Counted from the first letter of the stretch, positions 12,901-25,209 are shown. The stretch: DNA of 64,000 nucleotides from Dictyophora rubrovolvata (GCA_029959195.1 CP114121.1:868001-932000); one strand, 5' to 3'. Notes: generated by a model not told the origin, from the letters alone. Numbers and translations: made by a program.

Positions 12901-13419
12901 TTGGGAAACGATGGAGGACTCGATCAAGATAATGGGCGAAGAGCGGGGATAGATGGAGAACTTGAATGCTTCCACCAAACAGGAGTTTGCAATAGGGTTC
13001 AACTTGCTTGAATATGGTCGACATCGTTATCAATATTTGAATTAAAGGATGTTTCTATGGTCTTCAATGAGAGAGTTTCTGTAAAGTCGCTTGATGTATT
13101 TGCGTATTTGAGTATTTGAGTATTTCTCGGTGTTTTTTTTTCGTCGATGCGAATCATATCCTGTTCCCGCTGTTATAACTTTACACGCAAGTGCAACCAA
13201 GATTCCATTTTCAGATTGAAACAGACGTATTTAATACAAGATTGGAATGACTAGTTACTACAATTGATTGTCCGTTGTTTTTTTATTGAATCGTAATTTT
13301 CTTTGGGGTCTGATTCGCTCCCGCTCTAGGGAACCGAACGGTGAGAATACCATTGAGAATGGGTATTGTTCTGAAGAACCTGCCGTACCGCCTCTCGTTC
13401 TTGTCTTTCGACTCGCGCC
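9991..13419. other. Gene-poor stretch between the two copies of the duplication
   Basis: About 3.4 kb with no gene that I can support. Several open frames of 60-120 codons occur on both strands but overlap one another and show no recognisable domain. The only frame resembling a known protein start is the 30-codon minus-strand piece at 11276-11368 (listed separately). Small GTATTTG-type repeats lie near 13090-13130. Confidence 0.5.
11276..11368 (-). pseudogene. Short open frame resembling the N-terminus of a SKI3-type TPR protein (possible fragment)
   Basis: ATG at 11366-11368 opens a 30-codon frame starting MASFIKSKLKTARES and continuing DFEEGLKSAREAAK, then a stop. As I remember the family, the first helix-turn-helix of fungal Ski3 (a TPR scaffold of the cytoplasmic Ski exosome cofactor) has a similar K-x-x-L-K-x-A-R pattern. 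No further TPR exons were found downstream on this strand, so if real it is only a fragment. A chance frame is also possible. Confidence 0.2.
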
Positions 13420-13433
13420 AAAGCATTCACCTT

Positions 13434-13570
13434 CAAATCAGTGATCTAGGTTTGTGCTCCAGAGCACATTAGCCGATCTGGACGGCTTCAGAACCTCTCA
13501 GACCGGCCAGAGCCTTTCAGATCGGCTAATGTGCTCTGGAGCACAAACCCAGATCACTGATCAGTGACTT
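13434..13570. mobile_element. Small foldback (MITE-like) insertion inside duplication copy B
   Basis: Two 43-base arms, 13438-13480 and 13518-13560, are reverse complements at 42 of 43 positions and surround a 37-base spacer. Copy A continues straight from ...CACCTT (ending 8841) into GTCATCG, while copy B has this element between the same two blocks, so it is an insertion of about 137 bp (or a loss from copy A). CTT at 13431-13433 and 13568-13570 could be a 3-bp target duplication. No coding capacity; superfamily not resolved. Confidence 0.75.
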
Positions 13571-14122
13571 GTCGTCGCACGGAATTCGGCCTACATAATA
13601 AAAGTCACTTGTCGGCTGGCGAGGTGGCGAATTTTTTTGCGATCTGGCTTGGCTCGTTCACAAACAATTTAATGAATTCGAAATCAGATCCATGGTAATA
13701 AATCGCATGCGCACTTTAGGTGGGAATGTCCTTCACTTCCGAAAGAGTTTAGGTTACACTCGGATTCCGAAATACCGGTCAGCTTTTTCTATGTTCTGCG
13801 GACTAAGGTAAAGCCTTTGAAAGGTTATTCGATATCGTTTGTTCGTGATTATACCATGCGACCAGGTGGAGGTTGGAATCAAATCCAGGTACTATACGGA
13901 TGTCAGGCTTGAAAATCCGGATAGGCCGTGAAGAGTTCGGAAAAAAAGGGGTGTTCCCGATATCAGCTTCAAGGGTCTTCTTCCTAATTCATTACCGCGG
14001 GCGTTGTTGGAAGCCGGTGATGATTCGATAACGATCCTGCATATGTATATAAAGACGTCCCTCATCCAGCGAAGAAAGCAACCTGAAACAGACCACTGCT
14101 GTTCACTCCCAAATAAACAATC

Positions 14123-14588
14123 ATGAAATTTTCAGCCTTTTACTTTGCTTCTTGAGTCTCGCCGCACCCGTCATCTCTGCTCAGTCCTTTTCCGTCTCTT
14201 AATGATACTTCTTATGATGCAGGGAGTACTTCCCTTACCCAAGTATCATGTAGCGATGGTCCCGATGGTCTAATCACTAAAGGATTCAGTACGCTTAATT
14301 CCTTACCCAGATTCCCTCTCATTGGCGGTGCTCTTGCCGTCACTGGATGGAATAGCCCTGCATGTGGCAATTGCAATACCACGGCAATACAATTAATAGT
14401 GAGATGACATGTATACCCCAACCTGTCTTAAACGTAGGAACTTACCTTGACTGCCAACAGTCTTGGCTATCGATTCGGGGAAAACGGGATTCAACATTGC
14501 ACGAGAAGCTATGAATCAATTGACAAACAAAATAACCAAGCAATCGCTGAGACGCGTTGCGGCAACAGGCTGTGGTCTGAAAGCATAG
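14123..14588 (+). pseudogene. Decayed second copy of the cerato-platanin gene
   Basis: Clear nucleotide similarity to the intact gene at 9399-9898, from the ATGAAATTTTCAGCC start to the final ...GTCTGAAAGCATAG, including the intron position. The copy is broken, with several breaks, and cannot make the family protein. It keeps a promoter with a TATA box like that of the intact copy. The moderate divergence suggests an old rather than very recent duplication. Whether it is still transcribed cannot be told from sequence. Confidence 0.88.
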
Positions 14589-15124
14589 GTTACTGAATAA
14601 TTCGGCACCAATCTGGACTTTAGTACGAAATACCTGTGTGGATTTTTGTATGTACTGACGGACAATAATGGATAATAATAGCGTATAATGACTTCCGTGC
14701 CTGAAATCCAACCTGTGCGTGCCAGCCTGACGTGATGATTTCTTGATGGATTAAGGTTAGCTCAACGTAAAAAAAGGAAAGATAAGGCAAGCCCGAACTT
14801 TATTAGACAGTAACTCTGCGCAGTCATGTCTCTCATGTGAAAGTTAGAATATCCTGTGAGATAGTGGCTCCATTATTGCAAGGAGCGGAAAAAAAGTCTC
14901 GGGTTCCAAGCTGTTCCAAGACTTCGGCATTTCGGCATCCCTTCCGGACTTTTATTTTGAAAACCGTAAGCGCCGGAAGAGGGGCCGCAGTACGCAGTTT
15001 CGGGATAATATTAGCGACTGGTGATATTTATACATCCGCTCGTTTCTATCATTTATAACAGTCGTCTTGTGAAGGGGGACCATCATATACTCTCTTCCTC
15101 ACCACCATCATCGTCACCGACATC
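14589..15124. other. Intergenic stretch upstream of the aspartic peptidase
   Basis: Contains the last part of duplication copy B (to about 14690) and the 5' flank of the peptidase gene. Nothing else recognised. Confidence 0.5.
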
Positions 15125-17269
15125 ATGATTCTCCTATCACCTTCTCTCGTTTTTCTTTCAATTTTCATTCACCTTGTCACATCGTCTCCAGCAGGAGCAG
15201 ATGGAGTATTGAATGTACCTTTCCGTCGTCGTGCGGCGGTGGGAAAATCTATGGACCTGCCAACAATGGCAGACAACATCCGTATGAAATACGGTTTTGA
15301 CCCGGTACATACAAATAAGACTTTACAACGCCGTGCAACTACTATCGGTGTTTCCCTTGGTGATGAAGGTCCAGATATTTCATATCTTGCCAGCCTTGAA
15401 ATCGGCACTCCACGTGCGTTTTTTTTTACTCCACTTCTGTGAACACTCGGTTATAAAAAAAATATCTGTCTTCTAGCCCAATCATTTGATGTTATAATGG
15501 ACACTGGATCAAGCGATCTTTGGGTGGCTTCAACCCAATGTCGCCGAGGTTGTGAAGGCGCAAACACATATAACCCGACAAGTTCAAGTTCCGTCAGCGA
15601 CCAAAATATGCCAGTAACTGTTCAATATGGAAGTGGTTCGGTTGCTGGGGAGCTCGCAACAGAAACCGTCTCGATGGCTGGCTTCACCGTGCAAAAACAG
15701 GGATTCAGTGAGTAGTAGCTGGTTCTTTCTTTCAGCTTTTGCTTAGTGAGCTTAATCACTACCAAGTTGTGGCGGAAGAGGTCTCGGCAGGTCTAGTAGG
15801 CCAGGGTGTCTCTGGACTTATGGGGTTGGGATTTCAGACTCTGGCTCAATCGGGGTAAGATTCAGGCACTCGTTTCTAACACGAATTGTTTCTCAACCGT
15901 ATTGTTTTAGAGCTGTTCCGTTTGTTCAGGGTTTGTTTAATAATAATCAGTTTAAAGCACCTCAAATGTCCTTCCAACTTACCCGGTAACCATCGACTTG
16001 CTTCTTTCTAATTATACCCTGCCTTCTCAACTGTTTGCAACAGAAACATCAATAATGGAAACCCCAACGATATAGTTTCTGGAGGAATTCTTACTTTGGG
16101 AGGGACAAATAGCTCCTTATTCACGGGAGACATTTTGTTTACCAACTTCCCTAGCGGCTCAACTCCATCATTCTGGCTTATTCCTGCTGAAGGTGCGTAA
16201 CACACAATCAATTCATTACCTTTGCCTCTGAGAGTCCTTGTCAGCGATAACTGTCGAAGGAAATACCTTCAATGTTCCTTCATCAGAATCATTATCTGTA
16301 AGACCTATTCTCTTTCTGACTTCCATGGGAATTTACCGTATCTAGGCTATCGATACAGGAACTACCTTGATTGGCACAACTTCGGATGCTTTCAACGCAG
16401 TCTGCAGCAATATCCAGGGCTCCCAAAACGGAACAGGACAGCTGGCAGGATTCTGCGTTATTCGTGCGTCGTTCCTTGTGACTTACTTTTAGAATAACAT
16501 GTTTCTCACGTCTTGTCGTAGCATGTAACACTCCGATCAGTTCTTCGATGACATTCGGCGGAAAGGCTTGGCCTATCAACTCTGCTGATTTCAGCGTTCA
16601 ACAACAAGATGACAGTGGGCAGACGGTGTGCGTGGCTGCGATGTTTGATTTGACACCAAACACCGGTCCAACACCCGGCGGCCCCTTCAATAAACGCCAG
16701 AATGGCAGCCTCCAGCAGCCCTCAATGGTTGTGGGAGATACATTCCTCGTGCGTATTATTCTTATATGCCTGAAACGATATGGTGTCTCACACAAAGTAT
16801 CTTTTTTTTCACAATTTAGAAAAACGTTTATTCAGTCTTCCAATTCACCCCGCCGGCCGTTGGCTTTGCTCAATTAAGCTCCAACGCAGGAGGTTCCGGT
16901 TCCAGTCCGGGTTCATCAACGTCCACAAACTCAGGGTGAGTGACTTCTCCTAACTGCGATGATGAGCACACTATATATATTGCGCGCTCTACGTGTTCTC
17001 CTTTTGTTGCAACAATGCATTGCCCACAAAGGTCGTCACCGTCCACGGCGCAGTCATCACCGTCTGCCGTGACAAACCCATCTTTGCCTGTGCCGCCGAC
17101 ACAGTCATCTGCTAACTCTCCCTCTTTGACACCACCCGCTGATTCTATTCCTTTTAGTAGTGGATCTAGCGGTGCTTTGTCATCTCATTTGCACTCGACA
17201 GTTCTCGGTACAGCATTTACAGCAGCGATTGTGATATTTATGACTTCTGCGCATTATTCATTACTATGA
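15125..17269 (+). CDS. Pepsin-like aspartic peptidase (A1), probably GPI-anchored
   Basis: Secreted aspartic protease that cleaves proteins at acidic pH outside the cell or at the wall. Seen: signal peptide (MILLSPSLVFLSIFIHLVTSS), a propeptide of about 60 residues ending near LQRRATT, and the catalytic motif DTGSSDLW directly after the first intron (the exons join as GTPPQSFDVIMDTG). The flap region reads VTVQYGSGSVAGELATE, followed by GVSGLMGLGFQ. The second catalytic motif is AIDTGTT. A Ser/Pro/Thr-rich linker then leads to a hydrophobic C-terminus (STVLGTAFTAAIVIFM), which looks like a GPI-attachment signal. At least eight short introns. Both catalytic aspartates are present, so an active enzyme is expected. 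Membrane or wall attachment is inferred from the tail. Confidence 0.93.
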
Positions 17270-17641
17270 TATTTGCATAGATTTGCATCATTGTGGAAAA
17301 ATATCGGTTGGCGCATCTACCACTTAATCTTATATATGTTCTGGGTTTTCATTGATTCATCGACTTGTTTGCTTTAAATTAACTATTAGGACCCGGACGG
17401 ACATACCTTACATTATTAGAGCAGATTGTTCAGAAACTGTATAAAAATACAAGGTTGACTCAGGGTTACAACTTCAAACCTCCTGACCCCTTACAATATA
17501 ATACTATTCAGCTTCAGGAACAATAGACGAGAGTGGGTAGTACAAGGCTTGTTACACAGCCGATGCCACTGCTGTGGCAGCGCCTACTTACTACTTATAG
17601 TGTGAACTGGCGAACCTCCTTCCAACCATACTCTCACCAAG
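17270..17641. other. Short intergenic stretch
   Basis: Space between the peptidase stop and the acyltransferase start, two genes in the same direction. A TATAAAAAT-like sequence lies near 17441, about 200 bp upstream of the next ATG. Nothing else seen. Confidence 0.45.
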
Positions 17642-20017
17642 ATGCTACTTCATAGAATCACCCGTAAGCTCGCCGCATGGTCCGTATCATCGTTCTTTCA
17701 AGAGATACACATCATCGGAGAAGAAAACGTGCCGGAAGACGGTCCTATAATCGTGTACGTATTTCAAAATAGCGCATCTTTCCATGCTCGTAGCAGTATT
17801 CTAAGGAAAGCTCTGCCATTTTTTAACAGTGTTTCGACGCATCATAATATGATACTCGATCCGATGACGTTGTGTATGTTTCGTTCATTTGACATGTCGC
17901 ATACTTAACAGTTCAGTCTGATGTGTTGTTTTCAACTATGTTGACGCAAACAGCAACCGTTTTCCCGCATAAACGGCCGTTGCATTACTGGTCTAAAGCT
18001 TCCTTATATATCAATCCTTTTGTCGCATGGTTCTTCAAGCAAACCGGAAACATACCTGTTGACAGAAAGACGAAGGACAATCAAGTCTTATTTAAGGGTA
18101 CATTTGACTGTCTTGCTCAAGGGGAGGTTGTGGCGCTCTTTCCAGAAGGAACGAGTATGTCTTACCCAGCATCTCCCCATAAACTCAATTCATGAAGCTC
18201 GAAATTGTTTTTCGTATAGGTTATTCTGAACCCCGGATAATGCAAGTCAAGGATGGTGCTTCGTGGTCCGCTCTCGAATACGCCAAGTGGGCACAGCAAA
18301 ACAAGACACACAAGAAGCCTCTTATTATTGTTCCAGCTGGTATCGTTTACACGAATAAAGCTAAATACAGGAGTCGTGTTGTGGTTGAGTGCGTCTCACT
18401 TCCAAATTGTGTCTTTAAAAGCTCAGTCCAAGGCTCGGGTTTCCTTTCGCAGATTTTCAAAGCCCATCATTTTGGATGAGTATGCGGAGGAATTCATGAT
18501 GGATGAGCCTGGCAGGAATAAGAATGCCGCAAAGAAGCTTACCGCTCGTATTGAGAAAGAGTTGGAGATGATTACTATCAATGCCCCAGACTGGTGGGTA
18601 GCCGCGCATTTTGGGTCGTCTTTTTCGGAAAGCCTTATGATAAAAAATTCAGGGAAACATTGTACTGTGCACGTATTGCGCGCGATATGTTATGGCAAAA
18701 CGACAAGTCCATCAATTTGGATGACTATGTTGCCATCTCTCAGACGTACGTGATGGTGTCTTCAGCCGTTTAGGTTTTTGTTTTCTTAGGCTACTTAGAA
18801 TCGTTGACATATTCACTACACCCGCACTTGCGTCGTCTTACGGGATTCTCAAGAAAGCCTTGTTAACCTATTACTCTCTTTTACAATCGACGAACCTAAC
18901 CAATAGAACTCTATCACGACTTCCTCTCCCAGATACACTGAATCCGTCTCGATCAACACCAATACCTAGCCGTCTTTCAACTCTCTTCTTACTCCTTGGA
19001 GATACCCTCGGACTTATTATACGTATACCCTTCTTCTTTATCCCATTCCTCGTTCATGCACCTGCGCTAATTGCCGCCCGACATGGCGCCAATATCGCAG
19101 ACGAAGAAGTATCTGAAGCACAGAATAAACTCGTATTCGGATTCTTGTTATTGTCGTGTATATACCCGTCTGTCTTCCTTTTCCTTTGGGCTTTCTTCTC
19201 GATGACAGTGATCGGCGCTGCCGTAGCATTGGCGACGACGTATGCGTTTGTCATGTATTACCACAGGACTGTGGATGACCACTATGAACAGTGAGTGGCA
19301 ATTACCCTTCTTTCTCCCTTTTTTTTTCGTTTGCTTAACCTTTTAATTAGTACGAATCAACTTCTTACTACATGGCGCGTCCTTTTAGGTGTCTGGATGC
19401 CAAAGAAATGGGATCTCTCTTTATCAGCTCTTACACCATACATAACACCGCACATTCCTCCACCTAGCGAATACATCGACAAGAAAAAGTTGAGGTTAGG
19501 AGCCAACACGCCAATCGCACCAATCAGCCCCCAAGGCGAACCAAACAAACTCCCTAACACCGACAACGCATCACAATTACAAGTATCAGCTAAACGTCCG
19601 AAACGTCTTGTCCCGTCACGCAAGCTAATCCGACACCTTTTACGAGCTCGACTAGACGCATCCAGACTTTTGGCGGAGTTTTTCGCAGAACTTGAACGGA
19701 GCGGGAAGCAAGTTCGAGCTTCAGAGCATTTGGCAAGGTTGTATGGCTATGTGCCGCAGCAACAGAGACAGGAACCACTAGTCGACAAGGACGACGATGG
19801 TGTTGCTCCTCCGTCTCAACCTCAAGGGTGGCGAGATGCTAAAGAAGTGATACGGTACTTACGAGCTCATGGAGCTAACATTGGACAGTTGAGGACGCCT
19901 AAGGATGTTGATTGGGCTGCGGCTAGTAGTGATACCGAAAGTTTTGAGCATGGTTCTGGGTCTGCTGCTGAGACGGATGATGATTTGGTTTGGGTTCCGC
20001 CTAGTTCCTCCCGGTGA
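17642..20017 (+). CDS. SCT1: Glycerol-3-phosphate / DHAP acyltransferase, SCT1/GPT2 type
   Basis: Endoplasmic-reticulum enzyme expected to add the first acyl chain in glycerolipid synthesis, using glycerol-3-phosphate or dihydroxyacetone phosphate. Seen: N-terminal PlsC acyltransferase domain with the HX4D motif (HHNMILD), KASLYINPFVAWFFKQTGNI and IPVDRK, FPEGT, and PLIIVPAGIVYTNK. An insert and linker follow. Two hydrophobic segments come next (LLGDTLGLIIRIPFFFIPFL and FGFLLLSCIYPSVFLFLWAF), then a long polar C-terminal tail ending in acidic DTESFEH...ETDDDLVWVP. This whole architecture and a length of about 700 residues match yeast Sct1/Gpt2 better than the short AGPAT enzymes. Several small introns interrupt the 5' half; the last exon (from about 19350) is long. 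Confidence 0.9.
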
Positions 20018-20251
20018 ACGGCGGGACGAACATAACCATTGTGTAGTAGTTTTTTTTTTGCTGCGGAGGTCGGATTTCGTATTATGGTATTAGGATAGTG
20101 GGTAATTAATCCGATGGGATTGGATTGTGTTCTTTGGGTCTTTTTGCGACTGCCTTTATATTGGTTTGCCAAACAAAGCTCCAAGTACACCTTAATCTTT
20201 TAATAAATTTCAAACAAGCGCAAAGTCCTTCCAACGTGTGTATATTGGGTC

Positions 20252-22073
20252 AAACGAGATCATTTACAACCAAAGGGTACTTCAAATCAGGAGCAGAAAT
20301 TGTCATAATGTGTCTTTGAGTGAAATTCTCGACATCAAATCGGCCGTATCCCGTGGCACCACTGAACAGCAAACGAGTCGCAAGTCAAACTTGAGTAGAA
20401 GAAAAAAAAGGAGATATAGACATACCCTAAACCATGGACGCCTGCGCCGGACTCGGAAGAAAATGTTGAGCCATTGATATTCACATGTCCTATTACAAAC
20501 GAAAGCAAATTGTGCATTTTAGAGTTTGATTTAAACGCTGAAGGTGTATTCATCTCTCACCTGCTCTAATTTTACGACCAAGCACAAGTCCTTTCTGAAT
20601 ATCCCGAGTCCAGATAGCGCCCATAAGACTATAATCCGTCTCATTAGCCAACATAATCGCCTCATCTTCCGTATCAACAATCTTGATCACAAACATGGGA
20701 CCAAACGATTCCCTATCCCACACAGGCCAACCGGGTTCAACCCCGACCAGAATGTGTGGTTTGACGATAGAGCCTTCTCGTTTAAGGTCACCCGTGATCA
20801 ACTGAGCGCCTCTACTTTGCGAGTCCTTTATTAGGGATATGATACGCTCCGCGGAAATTTGAGTTATCAATGGTGGTATCTTGGCTAATGCGTCGGTTCC
20901 TGCACGGATTTTCTCGACCGTGGTTTTGAGAGTTTGGATTAATGAATCCGAGATGCCTCGTTGTACTATAACACGCTCTGTTGACATGCAAACCTGGTGT
21001 CCGATGTTAGCTTGCATCATACTTTCTGACGTTCCGACTATCTTTACCTGGCCACTATTTGCTAATGCAGCGAAAAGGATACCCCTGGCAGCGTCTTCTA
21101 CATTTGCATCGTTAAGAACCTAGTGTACTTTATTAGCTTGGACTGGTTGTTTTTTTTTGACAATATTATGGGGTCCTTACGACGACAGCGGATTTACCTC
21201 CAAGTTCTAGAACACACGGTTTCAAATATTTTGCTGCCTCTTGAGCAATGATGCGTCCGACGACGTCACTTCCGGTGAACTATTTATGAAAATTTAGTGA
21301 CTATAATTTAGAAAGGTCTGAAAATAAAGACCAACATTTATATGTCTGATCGATTTGTGTCCTATAATACTCGCCACTGTCGTTGGAGCGTCTTCTCTGG
21401 CCACATGAATCAGATTCACTATTCCTTTGGGGAATCCCGCCTATATAGAGTTGATTAGGAGATCTTGAAGATAGAACCGTTGCAACGAGCTTACCTCATA
21501 TATGGCTTCCACGAGGATTTCAGCGCAAAGAGGGCTTTGTTCAGATGACTTGAGCACAATAGTATTTCCACAAGCCAAAGGAGTCGCAATAGCACGAGCA
21601 GCAAGATTGAAAGGCGAATTGAACGGAGAGATAGCAAAGATGGTTCCCAAAGCTCTTCTCTCGACAAGAACAGTGCCGCCTGGATTTCTGGAAGGCATCG
21701 TTTCGCCAAGAAGCGTTGTTACAGTATTTCCGGCTTCCAGAAGATTCATGGAAGCAGCCCAGGCATCTCCTTTCCCCCAATCTTCAATGTTCGCGGTCTC
21801 TTCACATACAGCTTTGACGACACGATCTCTGTATTTAGGCGTTCTAACCAGTTCAGCTACTCGAATGAAGAGCTCTCGCTTGGCACGCCACGGCACAGCT
21901 TCCCAGGCAGGTTGAGCCCTGTTCGCTACTTCAATTGCTTCGTATACGTCTTCCATGGATGCGGAATACGCCTTCGTTACGACCTCGAGTGTGTGCCCGT
22001 TAACAACGTCGAAGGTCTTTCCTGTGCTCGAAGGTCGAGCTTCGCCATTTATCCAGAGATGCGACACGGCCAT
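20252..22073 (-). CDS. Aldehyde dehydrogenase (ALDH superfamily; vanillin/salicylaldehyde-dehydrogenase-like)
   Basis: NAD(P)-dependent oxidation of an aldehyde to the acid. Starts [18 protein letters not shown] and shows the ALDH landmarks in order: [35 protein letters not shown] (cofactor fold), [15 protein letters not shown], the glutamate motif [10 protein letters not shown], then the active-site cysteine in [10 protein letters not shown], formed across an intron of about 51 bp whose borders restore the motif exactly. It ends with [14 protein letters not shown]-type [10 protein letters not shown] and a last exon reading [13 protein letters not shown], with its stop at 20252. About 480 residues, the family's usual length. 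The N-terminus and GEAR-type motifs fit fungal vanillin or salicylaldehyde dehydrogenases, but the substrate is inferred. A rearranged scrap of this gene lies at 26374-26500. Confidence 0.92.
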
Positions 22074-22736
22074 AATGATTCAAAAGTCAAGTCGCCAGTG
22101 AAAGACACGGAGGATTCTAAAGCAGGCGGGTTGGAACCATTACTTATAATACAGGACGGCTACTTTCTGTGGGAATTTGGGGTGGAGTTGTGGTTGAGAA
22201 AAGTCTGAGTCAGCCAAAGACTATAACCGATTCCCATGTTCGCGGCACGGCCAGGCAGAAATGAGAATTTTTTGAGTGCATCTAGATGAGTTTGTTGCTT
22301 ATTATTACCAGTCGTTTATCAATCTCTGGTCATCAGTCTCTTTACCAGTAGTCTCTGGTTCACCGATGGTATACAAGGATGATCGATGACCCTGACAGTG
22401 GCTGTTACTCTCCGACTCGGACGACTCTCAAGCTTACTAATCCAAACTACTATTGGCGCTTATGCCTTAGAATTCCAACAGCCTGAGATGGGTTCGTAGA
22501 CGGTGGGGGTGAGTTCAAGGACAATTTAAAGCTGGGGCGACCGTGACGTCTACTGGGATAATAAAATAGCGTTGCCTTGGCTCTTTTGACTTTCTCCGTC
22601 GCCATACTGGTAAGGTCAAAACAATAAGATACCGTATTATTTCAATCAGAAAGAAAAAGAAATTTCACTAAGTTCGACATATATTAACAAAAAATCGATG
22701 TATTTTCACTGCCCATCATGGTCCCGAACGCGATCC
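22074..22736. other. Intergenic stretch upstream of the ALDH gene
   Basis: The ALDH promoter side and the 3' flank of the DUF6533 gene. Pieces such as TCAATCTCTGGTCATCAGTCTCTTTACCAGTAGTCTCTGG near 22320 repeat loosely. No gene seen. Confidence 0.4.
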
Positions 22737-24502
22737 TCAGTTGACTTCTTCGCGTTGAGTTCCGACGTCCGAAGCCTGGACTTGAGATCCCAAAAGATCA
22801 TCATCTCCTTCCGTCGCATGTGTGTTCTGATAATTGCCCATTTCCACAAGAATGGATTGGTGCATATAATTCACCACGCTTCGGAATTGAATAGCTGGTA
22901 ATGTCACATTCAGCGTGGTTTGAAAAATTTCTGGGGAATTTTGTTGACGAAGATCCAAAGCAAATTCGGCGATCAAAATAGCAGAAAGGCTGGAGACCTG
23001 AAATCAGTAGATGACATTGCGATGGAAAGGGAAATGACCGTACCTACGCTGAAAATTACTTGTGACGGCAGAAGCTATCACATGCTGGCATGTATTTGAA
23101 GTTCAGTGCGCTTGGACTATTATGTTTCCCAAAATAGTGTGTACTTACGGCACTTGGAAACTGCCAAAAAAAGGTAAAATTCAGCTACTAAGAACACATA
23201 ACTAGATTTTTCCTAGATCTTACTAGTTCAAGGACGGAAATAGTGATGGAAAAAACGACCACAAAACTTTAATTTCCGAGTTTAGAAGGCTGAAATGAGA
23301 TTTTGATAAAGTGATTCTACGTTCCTCAAGCTCACCTTAACCGCGATATAGCTATAATTCCTAATTAGACAGCTCTATCGAGGATGTGATTGAAACCTAC
23401 CCTGTCTGAGTAGTACCAGAACAAGGTCATTTCTACTCCGAATACCAGCCTCACATTTCAACTTCCATGTATCCCAAACCTTCCATAAGCAAACACAAAA
23501 GACAAGAACATCTGTTGAAATGGTACAGATATTCCCAGCAAAAACCTCTGTGACGGAGTTAGCTAAATTGTATAAAAATGAGACCTATTATTAGTGGACT
23601 TGTTATGGAGCACGCCTATTACTCAAACCTCCTACTAAAGCCAGAAAAAAGTTGAGGGCAAGATTTAGTCTAACGAAATTTTATCGCGAACCCTTTACTA
23701 AAGCATTCTGCAGACGTTGCTGCATCTAAATGAAGCCTGGATTATACTGTGTTTTCCCACTGCATTGAGGATACTACGCACAATACAGGAATAAAATAAA
23801 CCCTCCCATAAAGAAGAAGGCTAAAGCCACAGCCACAGCCTTATTCCCTCTACACAATGAATACGCTCGAGCGACTAATAAGCCTAAATGAAATATTTGT
23901 AAAAGTAATCACGATTACATACTAAACTAACCTTGAACACTAACATATGCCAAAATGATTACGGCACTTTCTACATTGACTAGGATATTGCACAAGCTTT
24001 CGCACTTAAATGAATTTAGAAATCTGGATAATACTTATGGGTCTCTCACCCCAGCTACAGGTAAAAATGGTTAACGTTATTTGCGAACTCTTCAGAACTG
24101 TTCGGCTCACTGGCACATTGAAGGTCAACCAGAAGATAAGTCCTTGACCCATTAAAGTTCCATATCTTGTAAAAGCGTAAAGCATATTTGGAATACTGAA
24201 CGGTTTGGGTGATAGCCACATATATGCCACTTCCTGTGGTATAGCCAATACCGTAGTATAAACAAGGAGTGCTGGAGTATTACTTTCATCATTGGACTGC
24301 GCCATTAGTTTATTATAGATATAACGCACTTAACATGCTGGTACTCGAGAGCGCGTAGATGTAACTAAAATGCTTTGGTCATTTGACAAATACATTGAAT
24401 ACCCAAGATGGGAACCCACCTTAGATATGCTTGTTGAACCAATTCCGACTCTACAGCGGCCACGCTAGTAATGGAGGTTACATTAGCAGTATTGTTGTTC
24501 AT
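22737..24502 (-). CDS. DUF6533-type seven-helix fungal membrane protein
   Basis: Integral membrane protein of a family very common in Agaricomycetes and of unknown function. First exon MNNNTANVTSITSVAAVESELVQQ, then a long exon with the DUF6533 core (YTTVLAIPQEVAYMWLSPK, then YAFTRYGTLM), a helix ending FTCSWGE, and after an intron SAVIILAYVSVQ. The next exon carries ARAYSLCRGNKAVAVALAFFFMGGFILFLYC, which matches the usual 'RVYALW...N' place between helices 3 and 4. The last exon holds a helix and ends HATEGDDDLLGSQVQASDV. The core is convincing. The small exons between about 23000 and 23800 are hard to delimit by eye, so the middle of the gene may be mis-spliced here or partly decayed. Confidence 0.7.
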
Positions 24503-24805
24503 TTTGGGAGGCTGTCAGATGTAAAGGTGCAGGAGGTAGTTCCAATAGCTTCAAAAGCTTCAATTGTGTGATGAGCAGATCGATGCGTTATTTAAATACC
24601 AACTGAACCAAGTCAAGGCTGTCCGGGTCGCCAACATAGTATAAATTGCCACATGTCCATGGCTTTAAAACATCATTGTCCTGAAAGATACTTGCCAGTA
24701 TCTGAATATAATTTATATTTAAATTCAGCCCATGGGGCCAGCTGTGCGCTCACCCATGATGGATGGTGATAGTTCCTGGTAATCCTAGCCAAATCGTCGC
24801 CATGT

Positions 24806-24858
24806 CGCAAAAATCAATTTCGGTTAATAAATCAAAAAAACCGAAATTGATTTTTGCG
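24806..24858. repeat. Perfect short hairpin
   Basis: CGCAAAAATCAATTTCGGTT at 24806-24825 is followed by a 13-base A/T-rich spacer and its exact reverse complement at 24839-24858. Too short for a recognisable element. It may be a stem-loop, a minimal foldback or a footprint. Confidence 0.85.
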
Positions 24859-25209
24859 GACACAACCCAGGCAGAACCAAGGCTAGTCCACCAGCATCTA
24901 TTGATAAGGAGGACAGGCAACTCGGCTCTATTTCACCTATGAGCCTACAAAACTACAACGACGCTGATAATCTAACCCATTGACACTGGTGTCTATGTCG
25001 ACAACTTGATGAACTTCGAGATGCAGATATGACACAGCTATCAATTTATCTAGTAAATTGTCATTGCCGTTCATCCGGAACCGGTGTCGAAAAGTATCAC
25101 AACCTTAATGACAGCTTTATATATATATATTAGGAACAAAAGCGCATGTATTAAATTGAATAGCTTTTCATTTGAACAATCGAAGTTATTGTGAGACCTA
25201 CCACCTGAC

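Larger units (their letters stand above)
13420..14690. repeat. Segmental duplication, copy B (with the decayed cerato-platanin gene)
   Basis: Direct-orientation copy of 8828-9990, diverged throughout by substitutions and small gaps. It carries an extra 137-bp foldback insertion near its left end, absent from copy A. The promoter region and TATA box are recognisable, but the coding part is decayed. Confidence 0.85.
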
